The notes: a model not told the origin generated them from the sequence alone. Positions 17,692 through 26,084 are shown, numbered from the stretch's first letter. The stretch: 64,000 nt of DNA from Bifidobacterium bifidum ATCC 29521 = JCM 1255 = DSM 20456 (GCF_001025135.1 NZ_AP012323.1:1426001-1490000), one strand, 5' to 3'. A program made the numbers and translations.

Positions 17692-18543
17692 ATGGCATCG
17701 GACGACATCATGACAGCGGGCGCCGGAGGCGCGACGGCCACCGCGCGAGCCGACATCAAGGCGGCGTTCTTCGACATCGACGGCACGCTGACGAGTTTCG
17801 TGACGCATGTGATCCCGCAGTCCTCCATCGACGCGCTGCACGAGCTGCAGGATCGCGGGGTGAAGGTGTTCATCTGCTCCGGTCGGGCACCGTCGCACAT
17901 GACCGTCGTGCTCGACATGATGCCGGTGCACTTCGACGGCATCATCGCGCTGAACGGGCAGTACTGCTTCGACGACCACGGGCTCCTGGAGAAGGAGTCG
18001 CTGCTGCCCGAGGACATCGTCACCATCACCCGCTGGCTTGACGAGCACCCCGACGTGGTGGCGAACTACTGCGAAAAGGATTACGTCTACTTCAACCAGA
18101 TCACCGACGCGATGCGGGCCACGTGGCGCCAACTCGGCAAGACCGCACCGACCGTGAACATCGACGATCCGCACGAGAGGGCGCTGAAGTATGAGACGTT
18201 CCAGATCAGCCCGTACATCAGCTTTGAAGATGAAGCGAAGCTGTCCGCCATGTGTCGCAATGTCAGAGGCGTGCGCTGGCATCCGGACTTCACCGACCTG
18301 ATTCCCGCCGACGGCGGCAAACCCGAGGGAATGAAGCGGTTCATGCGGCATTACGGCTGGACGCGCGAGCAGACCATCGCGTTCGGAGACGGCGGCAACG
18401 ACGCCGACATGCTCGCCTTCGCCGGCATCGGCGTGGCGATGGGCAATGCGACCGAACCGGCGAAGGCCGCGGCCGACTACATCACCGATGACGTCGACCA
18501 CGACGGCATCATGAACGCGCTCAAGCACTTCAACGTCCTGTAG
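17692..18543 (+). CDS. Cof-type HAD-superfamily phosphatase
   Basis: Type IIB haloacid dehalogenase-like hydrolase, likely a phosphatase for sugar phosphates or a cofactor. Motif I is FFDIDGTLTSF, motif II FICSGRAP, and motif III/IV comes as KPEGMKRF with FGDGGNDADMLAFAGIGVAMGNA. At 283 aa it is normal. The ATG at 17692 follows GGAGG by 8 nt; the frame stays open further upstream without a better ribosome site. It converges on ppi, with a terminator between them. Confidence 0.9.
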   Translation: MASDDIMTAGAGGATATARADIKAAFFDIDGTLTSFVTHVIPQSSIDALHELQDRGVKVFICSGRAPSHMTVVLDMMPVHFDGIIALNGQYCFDDHGLLEKESLLPEDIVTITRWLDEHPDVVANYCEKDYVYFNQITDAMRATWRQLGKTAPTVNIDDPHERALKYETFQISPYISFEDEAKLSAMCRNVRGVRWHPDFTDLIPADGGKPEGMKRFMRHYGWTREQTIAFGDGGNDADMLAFAGIGVAMGNATEPAKAAADYITDDVDHDGIMNALKHFNVL

Positions 18544-18550
18544 CCCCCTC

Positions 18551-18593
18551 CCCTCCCACTGGCGGGAGGTGGCGCGCAGCGCCGGAGGGTGGT
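18551..18593 (+). repeat. Interspersed 43-bp GC-rich repeat, copy 1
   Basis: CCTCCCACTGGCGGGAGG followed by GGCGC-N2-GCGCC and GGAGGGTGG, directly after the HAD gene. Related copies occur at 55666-55707 (inverted) and 56286-56328, so this is a REP-like extragenic family. Confidence 0.75.
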
Positions 18594-18613
18594 AACAGAC
18601 CCGGCACGCATAC

Positions 18614-18649
18614 GAAGAGCCCTGACCCGACGAGGGTTCAGGGCTCTTC
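18614..18649. terminator. Bidirectional terminator between HAD gene and ppi
   Basis: Perfect 12-bp inverted repeat GAAGAGCCCTGA/TCAGGGCTCTTC around a 12-nt spacer that can extend the stem, between two convergent genes. Confidence 0.85.
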
Positions 18650-18688
18650 CATGTGTATCGGAGCGTCGGCTTCGAATTGCCGCCGCGC

Positions 18689-19228
18689 TTACTTCACCAC
18701 TTCGATGGACATGATGCCGGCAGGTTCGAGCGGCGCGTCGGAACGGTCGGTCGGCACGGCCTCAAGCTTGTCGACCACGGCCTTGGACTCGTCGTCGGCG
18801 ACCTCGCCGAAGATCGTGTGGTGTCCGTCGAGCCACGGGGTCGGCACGGTGGTGATGAAGAACTGGGAGCCGTTGGTGCCATGCGCCTTGCCGTCGCGGC
18901 CGCGACGCAGGCCGGCGTTCGCCATGGCCAGCAGATACGGCCGGTCGAACGTGAGTTCGGGGACGATCTCGTCGTCGAAGTCGTAGCCGGGGCCACCGGT
19001 GCCATTGCCCAGCGGGCAGCCGCCCTGGATCATGAAGTCCTTGATGATGCGGTGGAAGGTCAGGCCGTTGTAGAACGGCTCATGGGACGGCTGGCCGGTG
19101 AACGGGTCCGTCCATTCCTTCTCGCCGGTCGCCAGACCGAGGAAGTTCTTCACGGTCACGGGCGTCTGATCGTCGAACAGGTTGATGGTGATGTCACCTT
19201 CGGAGGTGCGCATGATGATGGTAGTCAT
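18689..19228 (-). CDS. ppi: Cyclophilin-type peptidyl-prolyl isomerase
   Basis: Cytosolic cyclophilin, catalysing proline cis-trans isomerisation. It has the family core [36 protein letters not shown], and HTIFGEV. The length of 179 aa is usual. The start ATG (19228) gives [17 protein letters not shown]; the upstream ribosome site is weak. The first 26 bp of this coding region are repeated in near-identical form at 20350 and 23117. The 33 bp just upstream of its start codon are repeated at 20376, so the gene lies at one end of the accessory block. Confidence 0.95.
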   Translation of the reverse strand: MTTIIMRTSEGDITINLFDDQTPVTVKNFLGLATGEKEWTDPFTGQPSHEPFYNGLTFHRIIKDFMIQGGCPLGNGTGGPGYDFDDEIVPELTFDRPYLLAMANAGLRRGRDGKAHGTNGSQFFITTVPTPWLDGHHTIFGEVADDESKAVVDKLEAVPTDRSDAPLEPAGIMSIEVVK

Positions 19229-19261
19229 GGTCCCAAGTGTCTCATGGGCTTGAGACCGGGC
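19203..19261 (-). repeat. Boundary repeat A: ppi 5' core (26 bp) plus 33-bp end sequence
   Basis: Positions 19203-19228 are the first 26 bp of ppi. Positions 19229-19261 hold a 33-bp segment with the hairpin GTCTCA/TGAGAC. The whole 59 bp recurs at 20350-20408 with one substitution. The 26-bp core alone recurs at 23117-23142 with two substitutions. Confidence 0.85.
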
Positions 19262-19296
19262 GGTGATGCCAATCAAGCGGAATGTATGTGAGTGGC

Positions 19297-19337
19297 TTGT
19301 GACGTGTGTTTATATTGCATATAATTTTCCTAATTAT
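19297..19337 (+). promoter_or_regulatory. Promoter and operator of the toxin-antitoxin pair
   Basis: TTGTGA (19297-19302), a 17-bp spacer and TATAAT (19320-19325), about 45 bp upstream of the antitoxin. The inverted repeat ATAATT-N5-AATTAT (19321-19337) overlaps the -10 box, as expected for autorepression by the antitoxin. Confidence 0.6.
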
Positions 19338-19369
19338 TATGTAACCTATTGAGGGGATGGGAGGCTGCT

Positions 19370-19666
19370 ATGGCTGTGAAGGAACGGACGACCATTGCAT
19401 TGGATCCGGAGGTCAAGCGCGAGGCGACGGACGTGCTTGAGCGGATGGGTTTGAGCTTGAGCTCGTTCACGGAGATCTGCCTGCGGCAGGCGGTCCGTGA
19501 CAAGGGCATGCCGTTCACGCCGAGTCTGAGGCCGGTCCGATCCGACGGGTATCCGGTTCCTCCGGCTCACGACGCGTATCGTTTCGAGCGTTCGAAAAGC
19601 ACGGGCAATATCGTGCTGCCTCAGGAGTGGGACGATCCGGCGGATGACATCTACGATCATGCGTGA
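19370..19666 (+). CDS. RelB/DinJ-family antitoxin
   Basis: 98-aa antitoxin with the ribbon-helix-helix N terminus MAVKERTTIALDPEVKRE, followed by ATDVLERMGLSLSSFTEICLRQAVRDKGMPF, which matches RelB/DinJ proteins. The C-terminal half (AYRFERSKSTGN to DDIYDHA) would bind the toxin. The ATG at 19370 has GGGAGG upstream. It overlaps the toxin start by 8 nt. Likely binds its own promoter at 19297-19337. It is the first cargo gene of the upstream cassette. Confidence 0.85.
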   Translation: MAVKERTTIALDPEVKREATDVLERMGLSLSSFTEICLRQAVRDKGMPFTPSLRPVRSDGYPVPPAHDAYRFERSKSTGNIVLPQEWDDPADDIYDHA

Positions 19667-20018
19667 GCCGGAAGTGTACGACGTGTGGCTGATGCGCGTC
19701 GAGTTCCCCGATCATCCCGGCGTGGGCAAGGTCAGACCCGTCATCGTCACCAGGGTCGAGGAGGATCGGGTCTCGGGCATCGTCGTCAAGGTGACCAGCG
19801 TGACGACATGGAACGGTCCGGGTGACGTTCCGTTGCTTGACTGGCGTCAGGAGGGTCTGTACAAGCCATCCGTGGCGAGATGCTCGCAGCGTTTCTGGTT
19901 CGGCAATGGTGACTTGCTGAAGTATTTCGGCAGGCTGTCGTTGCGTGACGCGAACGACCTTGATGCCGGTCTTGATGCTACGGGCGACGTCCCGCCCCAC
20001 CGCCAGTCGCATTCATGA
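19659..20018 (+). CDS. MazF/PemK-like toxin
   Basis: 119-aa protein of the MazF/PemK type: EVYDVWLMRVEFPDHPGVGKVRPVIVT and VVKVTSVTTW follow the usual beta-barrel opening, and LYKPSVARCSQRFWF comes near the centre. Members cleave mRNA as ribosome-independent interferases or inhibit gyrase; which applies cannot be told. The start is taken at the ATG that overlaps the antitoxin stop (ATGCGTGA); an alternative ATG lies 15 nt upstream at 19644. Pairing a PemK-like toxin with a DinJ-like antitoxin is a mixed combination. Confidence 0.75.
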   Translation: MREPEVYDVWLMRVEFPDHPGVGKVRPVIVTRVEEDRVSGIVVKVTSVTTWNGPGDVPLLDWRQEGLYKPSVARCSQRFWFGNGDLLKYFGRLSLRDANDLDAGLDATGDVPPHRQSHS

Positions 20019-20192
20019 TGATGGCGGGGCCAACGGTTTTTCTCCCTGGATATTATCTGCATGTCGATGTTTGTGTTCGATGAACGAAATGGATTGTTGG
20101 TTGTCGGCGTATTCTGCGCAACGCGTTTTCCGACGGTGTCGTCACGGGCGTGATGCCGCGCAATGCGAGGATGGTGGGTGATTTTGGGGACT

Positions 20193-20408
20193 GGCGAAGA
20201 TGCCAGGCTCCGGCGGGGACGGTGGAGTGCTCCCGGATTATTTTCGGGTGCCTGTAGGCGCCTCGTGGAGAACGAGGCTGATCGGTAGGTTTCCCGAAAT
20301 CGGAAAACCTTGGAATAGAGCCGAAAACGACCACGTGCGATTATCATGCGAGGTGCGCATGATGATGGCAGTCATGGTCCCAAGTGTCTCATGGGCTTGA
20401 GACCGGGC
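20193..20408 (-). repeat. Boundary repeat B: 157-bp end, ppi core and 33-bp end
   Basis: Three parts in order. Positions 20193-20349 closely match 22961-23116 (about 50 bp nearest the core is almost identical). Positions 20350-20375 are the ppi 5' core. Positions 20376-20408 match the 33 bp after core A. On the minus strand the core starts an open frame MTAIIMRTSHDNRTWSF that fuses the ppi start codons to unrelated sequence. Confidence 0.85.
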
Positions 20409-20679
20409 ATTGCTGTTTGATTGCGGGGAATGGCGCAGCGGGCCCGTGGACTGGCCACGGCCGGTAGCCGGGCCGCCGAGCTGCAACGTGGAACGTCATA
20501 CGAATTGGTTCACTATGATCAGCGCACCGGCAGCGACAGCCATGAGTGGCTCCTGCTCTGTATTTTGATGCTCCTATACATTGTCAAGCGTTTGGACCCG
20601 TTGTTTGAGTTCGGGCAGGTTCCGTGCTCCGCGTTCGACTTCGTTGATGCGGCTTGACGGCACGGTCGGCGCCTCGCCG
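20409..20679. other. Spacer without recognisable genes
   Basis: No gene with family features could be identified here. Short open frames exist but lack ribosome sites or conserved motifs. It lies between boundary repeat B and the IS3 remnant. Confidence 0.5.
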
Positions 20680-20850
20680 ACCTGCTGTTGAAGAAGGAGC
20701 TCGTGTAACCGGAACCGCTACACCACGATCGAGCGACTGAGGCGCGACCTCAACGACTACGTGTGGTAATTCGACGACCAGCGGCTCCGTTCCATCCTCG
20801 GATACCGGAGTGCGAAGGAATTCATCGAACGAGGATCGTCCTCTAAGGAC
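20680..20850 (+). pseudogene. IS3-family transposase (OrfB) C-terminal remnant
   Basis: The stretch reads LLLKKELV, a one-base shift, then NRYTTIERLRRDLNDYVW, a stop codon, then FDDQRLRSILGYRSAKEF. This matches the end of IS3-type integrase-core transposases (LKKELVYxNRYTT...YxxWFNxxRxHxxLGYxSPxEF). A single inserted base near 20706-20708 and the in-frame TAA at about 20767 disable it. No terminal inverted repeats or full element were seen. Confidence 0.75.
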
Positions 20851-21035
20851 CTATCCAACACGCTGTTGCCAATCCGATTGGCGTCATGGAGTTATATTTT
20901 TTCTGTGATTTAGGTATGTAATGTAGCCATAATCATAAGTTGTGAACGTCTTACTCGCGTATGTTCGTAGACACTGAAAGTCAACGGACATACTTATCCC
21001 AGTTCCTACGTGAACCAACTCCCGGGGAGATCAAC

Positions 21036-22124
21036 ATGACTCGATTCCGCAATACATACACAACCCTCACAACCTTCGTGTCGGCCGCTGTTCTCCTTAT
21101 CTCGACCACTGTGCCGGCATCCGCATCGCCCATGGCAAGTGATCCATTGTCTTCGTCCACCACAACAGCCGTGCGTGCACAGGTAACAGCCCTTGGTGCA
21201 AATCGTACCTACACTTACGTTCCGACCAATAACACAAGCGTCGGCGACCCCATCGTCACAGCCTACTGGACTCCAGAACGCATGAAGAGTGCCATTCCCA
21301 CTGATACACCAACAAGCACGACCGAGGTAAACCGACAGATTGACGAGCTCGAACAACCGGCTCTGGCAGACGAACCAGTTACTGACGGATCGTCCCCCGT
21401 GACGGCAATCTTGAACGCAATCACGCCACAGGCTGTGACGCCAGTCACGAATTTCTCAAAGACCAACGGAAAAGTTTTCTTCCGCAATCAGACCGACGGC
21501 AAGGATTACGTATGCTCTGGAGCCTCCGTCAATAGCCGTTCCAAACGTCTGGTCGTTACTGCTGGCCACTGTGTCCATGGCGGCCCAGGAAAAGATTGGC
21601 ATACCAATTGGATATTCGCACCGGGTTACAGCAACGGTGCCACGTATGGCACTTACCAAGCTGCCACGCTCCGAACGCTCAATGACTGGATCAACTATGG
21701 TGAATCCGGGCGAGGATTCAATTCAGACGTTGCCTTTGTTACCACCTATAGTGGCAGCACTTCCGGGGATACTGTTGTAAACGCGGTTGGTGGTCACGGG
21801 TTTAGGTGGGGCGGAGGTACTGGTTTCGACGTCAGTATTTTCGGCTATCCAACGAACCTCAGCGGAGGCCAAAGCATGTGGGCCTGCTGGGGCTCTAGTC
21901 AAACTGGTTGGAATGGCCTTTACAAGTTCAACCATATTACTGGTTGCGATTTCGGCGGTGGTTCGTCCGGTGGACCTTGGCTCGACGAATACAGCAATAC
22001 CACTGGTCTCGGATATGTACGCAGCGTAACCTCGAACGGCCCCGCAGACAATTCCTATCTTCGAGGCCCATACTTCGACAGCCGCGTCAACGACTTGTTC
22101 GTTGCAGCAAACAAGGACTGGTGA
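21036..22124 (+). CDS. Secreted trypsin-like serine protease (S1)
   Basis: 362-aa exported endopeptidase. An N-terminal signal peptide (TLTTFVSAAVLLISTTVPASASP) is followed by a propeptide-like stretch of about 110 residues. The chymotrypsin fold has His178 (VVTAGHCVHG), Asp231 (GFNSDVAFV) and Ser311 (FGGGSSGGPW). The start ATG has GGGGAGA upstream. Base composition is more A+T-rich than neighbouring core genes. The lipoprotein gene follows after 9 bp. It resembles secreted trypsin-like proteins of actinobacteria; physiological substrate is unknown, and activation of the propeptide is only inferred. Confidence 0.88.
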   Translation: MTRFRNTYTTLTTFVSAAVLLISTTVPASASPMASDPLSSSTTTAVRAQVTALGANRTYTYVPTNNTSVGDPIVTAYWTPERMKSAIPTDTPTSTTEVNRQIDELEQPALADEPVTDGSSPVTAILNAITPQAVTPVTNFSKTNGKVFFRNQTDGKDYVCSGASVNSRSKRLVVTAGHCVHGGPGKDWHTNWIFAPGYSNGATYGTYQAATLRTLNDWINYGESGRGFNSDVAFVTTYSGSTSGDTVVNAVGGHGFRWGGGTGFDVSIFGYPTNLSGGQSMWACWGSSQTGWNGLYKFNHITGCDFGGGSSGGPWLDEYSNTTGLGYVRSVTSNGPADNSYLRGPYFDSRVNDLFVAANKDW

Positions 22125-22133
22125 AACAACATC

Positions 22134-22589
22134 ATGGCCAGTTGGATTCGCTTCCGCAGCCGTTTTGTTGCTGCGCTTCTGGTATTTGCTTTGACCAGTA
22201 TCACGGTAATGGGATGCGCAACTAACGGGAGCGAATCCAGCCCCAGCTCACCAGGTACAGATGCAGGATACGATTCCGCAGCAGAGGCACCGGAGCAATC
22301 CTCCAACGACGTACAGCAACGAGCCGACCTCAGCAACGAACATATATCCTCATGGAACCGATACGAAGTGGTCTCGGACACCTCCGTGCGCATTTTCTTC
22401 TCCATGGGAAATCCCAAATGTCATGGTGTACGGGCCACCGTCGACGAAGACTCCTCCGCAGTGCTAATCACCCTCTATGAGGGAACACTCCCCAACGCAC
22501 CAACCGAATGCGCCGCGATCGCAGTCAATGCATCCCTTCTGCTTACCACACGCAATCCCATCGGAACCCGTTCCGTAATTACCGGATAA
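22134..22589 (+). CDS. Small secreted lipoprotein partner of the protease
   Basis: 151-aa predicted lipoprotein: a hydrophobic signal with lipobox ITVMGC, then a Ser/Glu-rich linker, then a folded C-terminal part containing NPKCHGVRATV, EGTLPNAPTECAAIAV and LLLTTRNPIGTR. That C-terminal pattern (two Cys, EGT-P-AP-xC) is seen in other actinobacterial secreted lipoproteins of unknown function. It starts 9 bp after the protease stop, so it is probably co-transcribed. It could tether or inhibit the protease, but nothing in the sequence proves this. Confidence 0.75.
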   Translation: MASWIRFRSRFVAALLVFALTSITVMGCATNGSESSPSSPGTDAGYDSAAEAPEQSSNDVQQRADLSNEHISSWNRYEVVSDTSVRIFFSMGNPKCHGVRATVDEDSSAVLITLYEGTLPNAPTECAAIAVNASLLLTTRNPIGTRSVITG

Positions 22590-22960
22590 ATGGTCCAGAC
22601 CTTTGGAACTAAACACGTAATTCCACCGGCGTCGCCATACACATGCTTGAGACCGGTAAATTAGTGCAGCCCAAACAACCACGTAGATCGTTCGGGCATT
22701 AATCGAAATCAAACAACGGTATGTCGCCGCCGAACCGTCCGTGATCCTCGCGGTTTCTTTCATCGAACCGGCGTGCCGGACACCATCCACGAACGGCCAC
22801 GTCGAGCAGATGGTTCTGCGCGACGGAGACATTGAAGGCCTCGTGCCCGGCGTGCCTGTTGTCCGACACGGAGACGTACTGCTGGGCGAATGCTTTTGGG
22901 CATCGCCCATGCTGAACATCATGAAACCACAAGGCGGATCGTTCTTTTTCCGTGCCGGTC
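22590..22960. other. Gene-poor tail of the protease cassette
   Basis: No supported gene. Open frames on both strands (for example minus 22699-23208, running into the repeat) carry no recognisable domain. A 12-bp match to the 33-bp end (GCTTGAGACCGG) lies at about 22645-22656. Confidence 0.45.
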
Positions 22961-23142
22961 GGCGAAGACGTTGAGCGCCGGCAGGACGGTGGAATGTCAC
23001 CGGATTGTTCTCGCGTGCCTGTAGATGCCTCGGCGAAAACGAGGCTGATCGGCAGGCCTCCCAAAAAACGAAAACCTTGGAATAAAGCCGAAAACGACCA
23101 CGTGCGATTATCATGCGAGGTGCGCATGATGATCGTACTCAT
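22961..23142 (-). repeat. Boundary repeat C: 156-bp end and ppi core
   Basis: Closely related to 20193-20375. The final 26 bp (23117-23142) are a third copy of the ppi 5' core (two substitutions from copy A), giving a minus-strand frame MSTIIMRTSHDNRTWSF. Unlike copies A and B, no 33-bp end follows it. Confidence 0.85.
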
Positions 23143-23753
23143 AGCGGTCAAGTCTTGCAGAACGCCCCGACGCGGCCGGCAGCATCGCCGCGCCCGTAAG
23201 CGGGGCACGTCACCGTCAGCGCGCGTACACCGTGGGAGAGCCGCTCAGACGCGACATCGCCGACTGGGGGATGTCATGGACACGCCCCAGAACGGCGTCC
23301 AACGTCGACGAGACGGCATGCGGCGCCCGGCGATCGCTGCAATCCGTCCAGGAGGGTCGTTCCATCGGGGACGTCATGGCCGTCCGACCATCCGCGCCGG
23401 CCTCCATGTCATACTCCCGGCGACCGTATCGCCGAGAGTCGCATTGCTGTTGCGAACCACCCGCGCCAAAGCCGGGCGACGTCTACGCTGAAGGAAGAAC
23501 ATGCCTGCCTCGATCCCGTATGGGCGCCGTCCCTCTGATGTCCGGCGCCGGTCGATATTCATCGTGTCACCATAGGCGATCCCGCCAATCGATGACACTA
23601 TCGATTACACACCGGATCGTGCCGTCATGCCCTCGTCCGAAAGGGTGATTTTCCGCACGCCCGTCATCCCCGGGGCCGTCCGGCATTGCAAAGGTCACGC
23701 GGAACCGGCAGCGGACGGGCGGAAGACTTAGACGATCGCTGGAACGAACCCGG
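23143..23753. other. 611-bp gap between the accessory block and rel
   Basis: No gene, RNA or repeat could be supported. The sequence immediately beyond core C (23143 on) may be the original upstream region of ppi, because it lacks the cassette end seen beyond cores A and B. Confidence 0.45.
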
Positions 23754-26084
23754 CTACTGCATCTTGCGCAGGCGTGGCACGGCGGAATCCTTCGCGCCGG
23801 TGACGCGGTACACGTCGAACACGCCGTCGATCTTGCGCACGGCAGCGAGCAGACGGTTCAGATGCTGCGGGTCGGCCATCTCGAAGCTGAACTGGCTGAT
23901 CGCTACGCGATCGAAGCCGGTCGCCTGGGAGCCGGACAGGATGTTCACGCCGTGGTCGGCCAGCACACGGGTCACATCGGACAGCAGATGCTGGCGGTCC
24001 AGCGCCTCGACCTGAATCCTGACCATGAACAGGCCCTTGGTGCTGGTCCATGCCACATCCACGACGCGCTCGGGCTGACGTCGCTGCAGGTCGATCATGT
24101 TCTGACAGTCGGCGCGGTGCACCGACACGCCCTGATTGCGCGTGATGAAGCCGACGATCCTGTCGCCGGGAACCGGCATGCAGCAGCGCGCCAGCTTGAC
24201 CCACACATCGTCTACGCCCTTGACGGACACGCCGAGGGAGCTGGTCTTCTTCTTGGCGTTCTCGACCGCGCGCAGCGGCAGCGCCTCCTGCTCAACCTCC
24301 TCATCGACCTCGTCGCTGCCCGCGTCCTTGACCAGATGCGCGATGACGTTCTGCGTGGAGATCTGCCCGTCGCCGATCGCCGCGAACACGGCGTCGGGGT
24401 TGGGGAAATTCAGCTCGTCGGCGACGCCGACCAGCGCCTGGGTGGTCAGTAGCGTGCCGATCGGCAGGTTACGCTTGCGCATCGCGCGGGTCAGCTCGTC
24501 GCGGCCCTCCTCGATGGCCTCGGTGCGGCGCTCCTTGGAGAACCACTGGCGGATCTTGTTGCGGGCCTTGGGGCTCTTGACGAAGCTCAGCCAGTCGCGG
24601 GAGGGGCCGGCGTTGTCGGATTTCGAGGTCAGCACCTCGACGGTGTCGCCGTTCTCAAGCTTGGTGTCGAGCGGCACCAGACGGCCGTTGACGCGCGCGC
24701 CCATCGTCCTGTGCCCGACTTCGGTATGCACGGCGTAGGCGAAGTCCACCGGCGTGGCACTGGCCGGCAGCGAGACGATCTTGCCCTTCGGGGTGAACAC
24801 GTAGACCTCGGCCGCGCCCAGATCCTCCTTGAGCGAGCCAAGGAACTCGTTCGAGTCCGGGGTCTCGCTGGTCCAATCGGCGAGCTGCTGGATCCATTTG
24901 AGGTTGTCGGCCTCGCTCAGCTCCTGGTTGTCGTCGGAACCGCGTTTGAGATCGGATTTGTCGGGCGTGCTCAGGGCGCGGCCCGCCTGCCCGTTCTCCT
25001 TGTACTTCCAGTGCGCGGCGATGCCGAATTCCGCGCGCCGGTGCATGTCCCAGGTGCGGATCTGGATCTCGACCGGCTTGCCGCCCGGCCCCACGACCGT
25101 CGTGTGCAACGACTGGTACATGTTGAGCTTGGGCATGGCGATGTAGTCCTTGAAGCGCCCGGGCACGGGGCTCCAACGCGCGTGCACGGCGCCGAGCGCC
25201 GCATAGCAGTCGCGGATCGTGTCGACGATGATGCGCACGCCGACCAGATCGTAGATGTTGGCGAAATCATGGCCCCGCACGATCATCTTCTGATAGATCG
25301 AGAAGTAGTCCTTCGGGCGGCCGGTCACGTACGCCTTGATGTGCTGCGCGTCAAGATCCTCGTTGATCTCGGCGAGGATCTGCGCGAGATACACGTCGCG
25401 CTGGCCGGCACGCCGCGCGACCAGCACCACGATCTCGTTGTAGATCTTCGGGTACAGCACCTTGAAGCTCAGTTCCTCAAGCTCGGTCTTGATGGCGTTC
25501 ATACCGAGCCTGTTGGCGAGCGGCGCGTACACGTCAAGGGTTTCGCGCGCCTTCTTCTGGGCGCTGGACGACTTGACGTACCGCCATGTGCGGGCATTGT
25601 GGACACGGTCGGACAACTTGACGACGAGCACGCGCACGTCGCGGCTCATCGCGACGACCATCTTGCGGATGGTCTCGGCCTGAGCGGAATCGCCGTATTC
25701 CATCTTGGAGAGCTTGGTGACACCGTCCACCAGACCGGTCACCGTGTCGCCGAATTCCGCGCGGCACTCGTCCAGCGTGTAGTCGGTGTCCTCGACGGTG
25801 TCGTGCAGCAGACCGGCGGCGACCACCAGCGGCCCCATGCCCAGGTCGGCGAGAATCTGCGCCCCCGCAAGCGGGTGGATGATGTACGGCTCGCCGGATT
25901 TGCGGCGCTGTGAGGAATGCTGGATGACCGCCCGACGATAGGCACGCTCCAGAATGCTCAGATCCTCGTCGGGGTGATGGTTCCTGCACGCTTGCATGAT
26001 CGGCAGCAGCGGGTTCAGCGGGTCGTCGCTGATCTCGCAGCCGAGCATGCGGGCGGCATTATGCTCGGCTTCATCGTTGGCCAT
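23754..26084 (-). CDS. rel: Bifunctional (p)ppGpp synthetase/hydrolase (RelA/SpoT)
   Basis: Master of the stringent response. The N-terminal HD hydrolase domain shows LLHDTVEDTDYTL and VKLSDRVHNARTW. The synthetase domain carries RPKDYFSIYQKM, DLVGVRIIVDTIRDCYAALG and RFKDYIAMPKLNMYQSLHT. Next are the TGS domain (VYVFTPKGKIVSLPA), a conserved helical part (LARCCMPVPGDRIVGFI) and a C-terminal ACT domain. At 776 aa it matches the long actinobacterial form with both hydrolase and synthetase intact. It precedes dut in a shared orientation, 149 bp apart. Confidence 0.97.
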   Translation of the reverse strand: MANDEAEHNAARMLGCEISDDPLNPLLPIMQACRNHHPDEDLSILERAYRRAVIQHSSQRRKSGEPYIIHPLAGAQILADLGMGPLVVAAGLLHDTVEDTDYTLDECRAEFGDTVTGLVDGVTKLSKMEYGDSAQAETIRKMVVAMSRDVRVLVVKLSDRVHNARTWRYVKSSSAQKKARETLDVYAPLANRLGMNAIKTELEELSFKVLYPKIYNEIVVLVARRAGQRDVYLAQILAEINEDLDAQHIKAYVTGRPKDYFSIYQKMIVRGHDFANIYDLVGVRIIVDTIRDCYAALGAVHARWSPVPGRFKDYIAMPKLNMYQSLHTTVVGPGGKPVEIQIRTWDMHRRAEFGIAAHWKYKENGQAGRALSTPDKSDLKRGSDDNQELSEADNLKWIQQLADWTSETPDSNEFLGSLKEDLGAAEVYVFTPKGKIVSLPASATPVDFAYAVHTEVGHRTMGARVNGRLVPLDTKLENGDTVEVLTSKSDNAGPSRDWLSFVKSPKARNKIRQWFSKERRTEAIEEGRDELTRAMRKRNLPIGTLLTTQALVGVADELNFPNPDAVFAAIGDGQISTQNVIAHLVKDAGSDEVDEEVEQEALPLRAVENAKKKTSSLGVSVKGVDDVWVKLARCCMPVPGDRIVGFITRNQGVSVHRADCQNMIDLQRRQPERVVDVAWTSTKGLFMVRIQVEALDRQHLLSDVTRVLADHGVNILSGSQATGFDRVAISQFSFEMADPQHLNRLLAAVRKIDGVFDVYRVTGAKDSAVPRLRKMQ

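Noticed and set aside
22464-23114. 216-aa minus-strand frame inside the second cassette
   Set aside because: It begins inside boundary repeat C and reads through the lipoprotein end; no family features.
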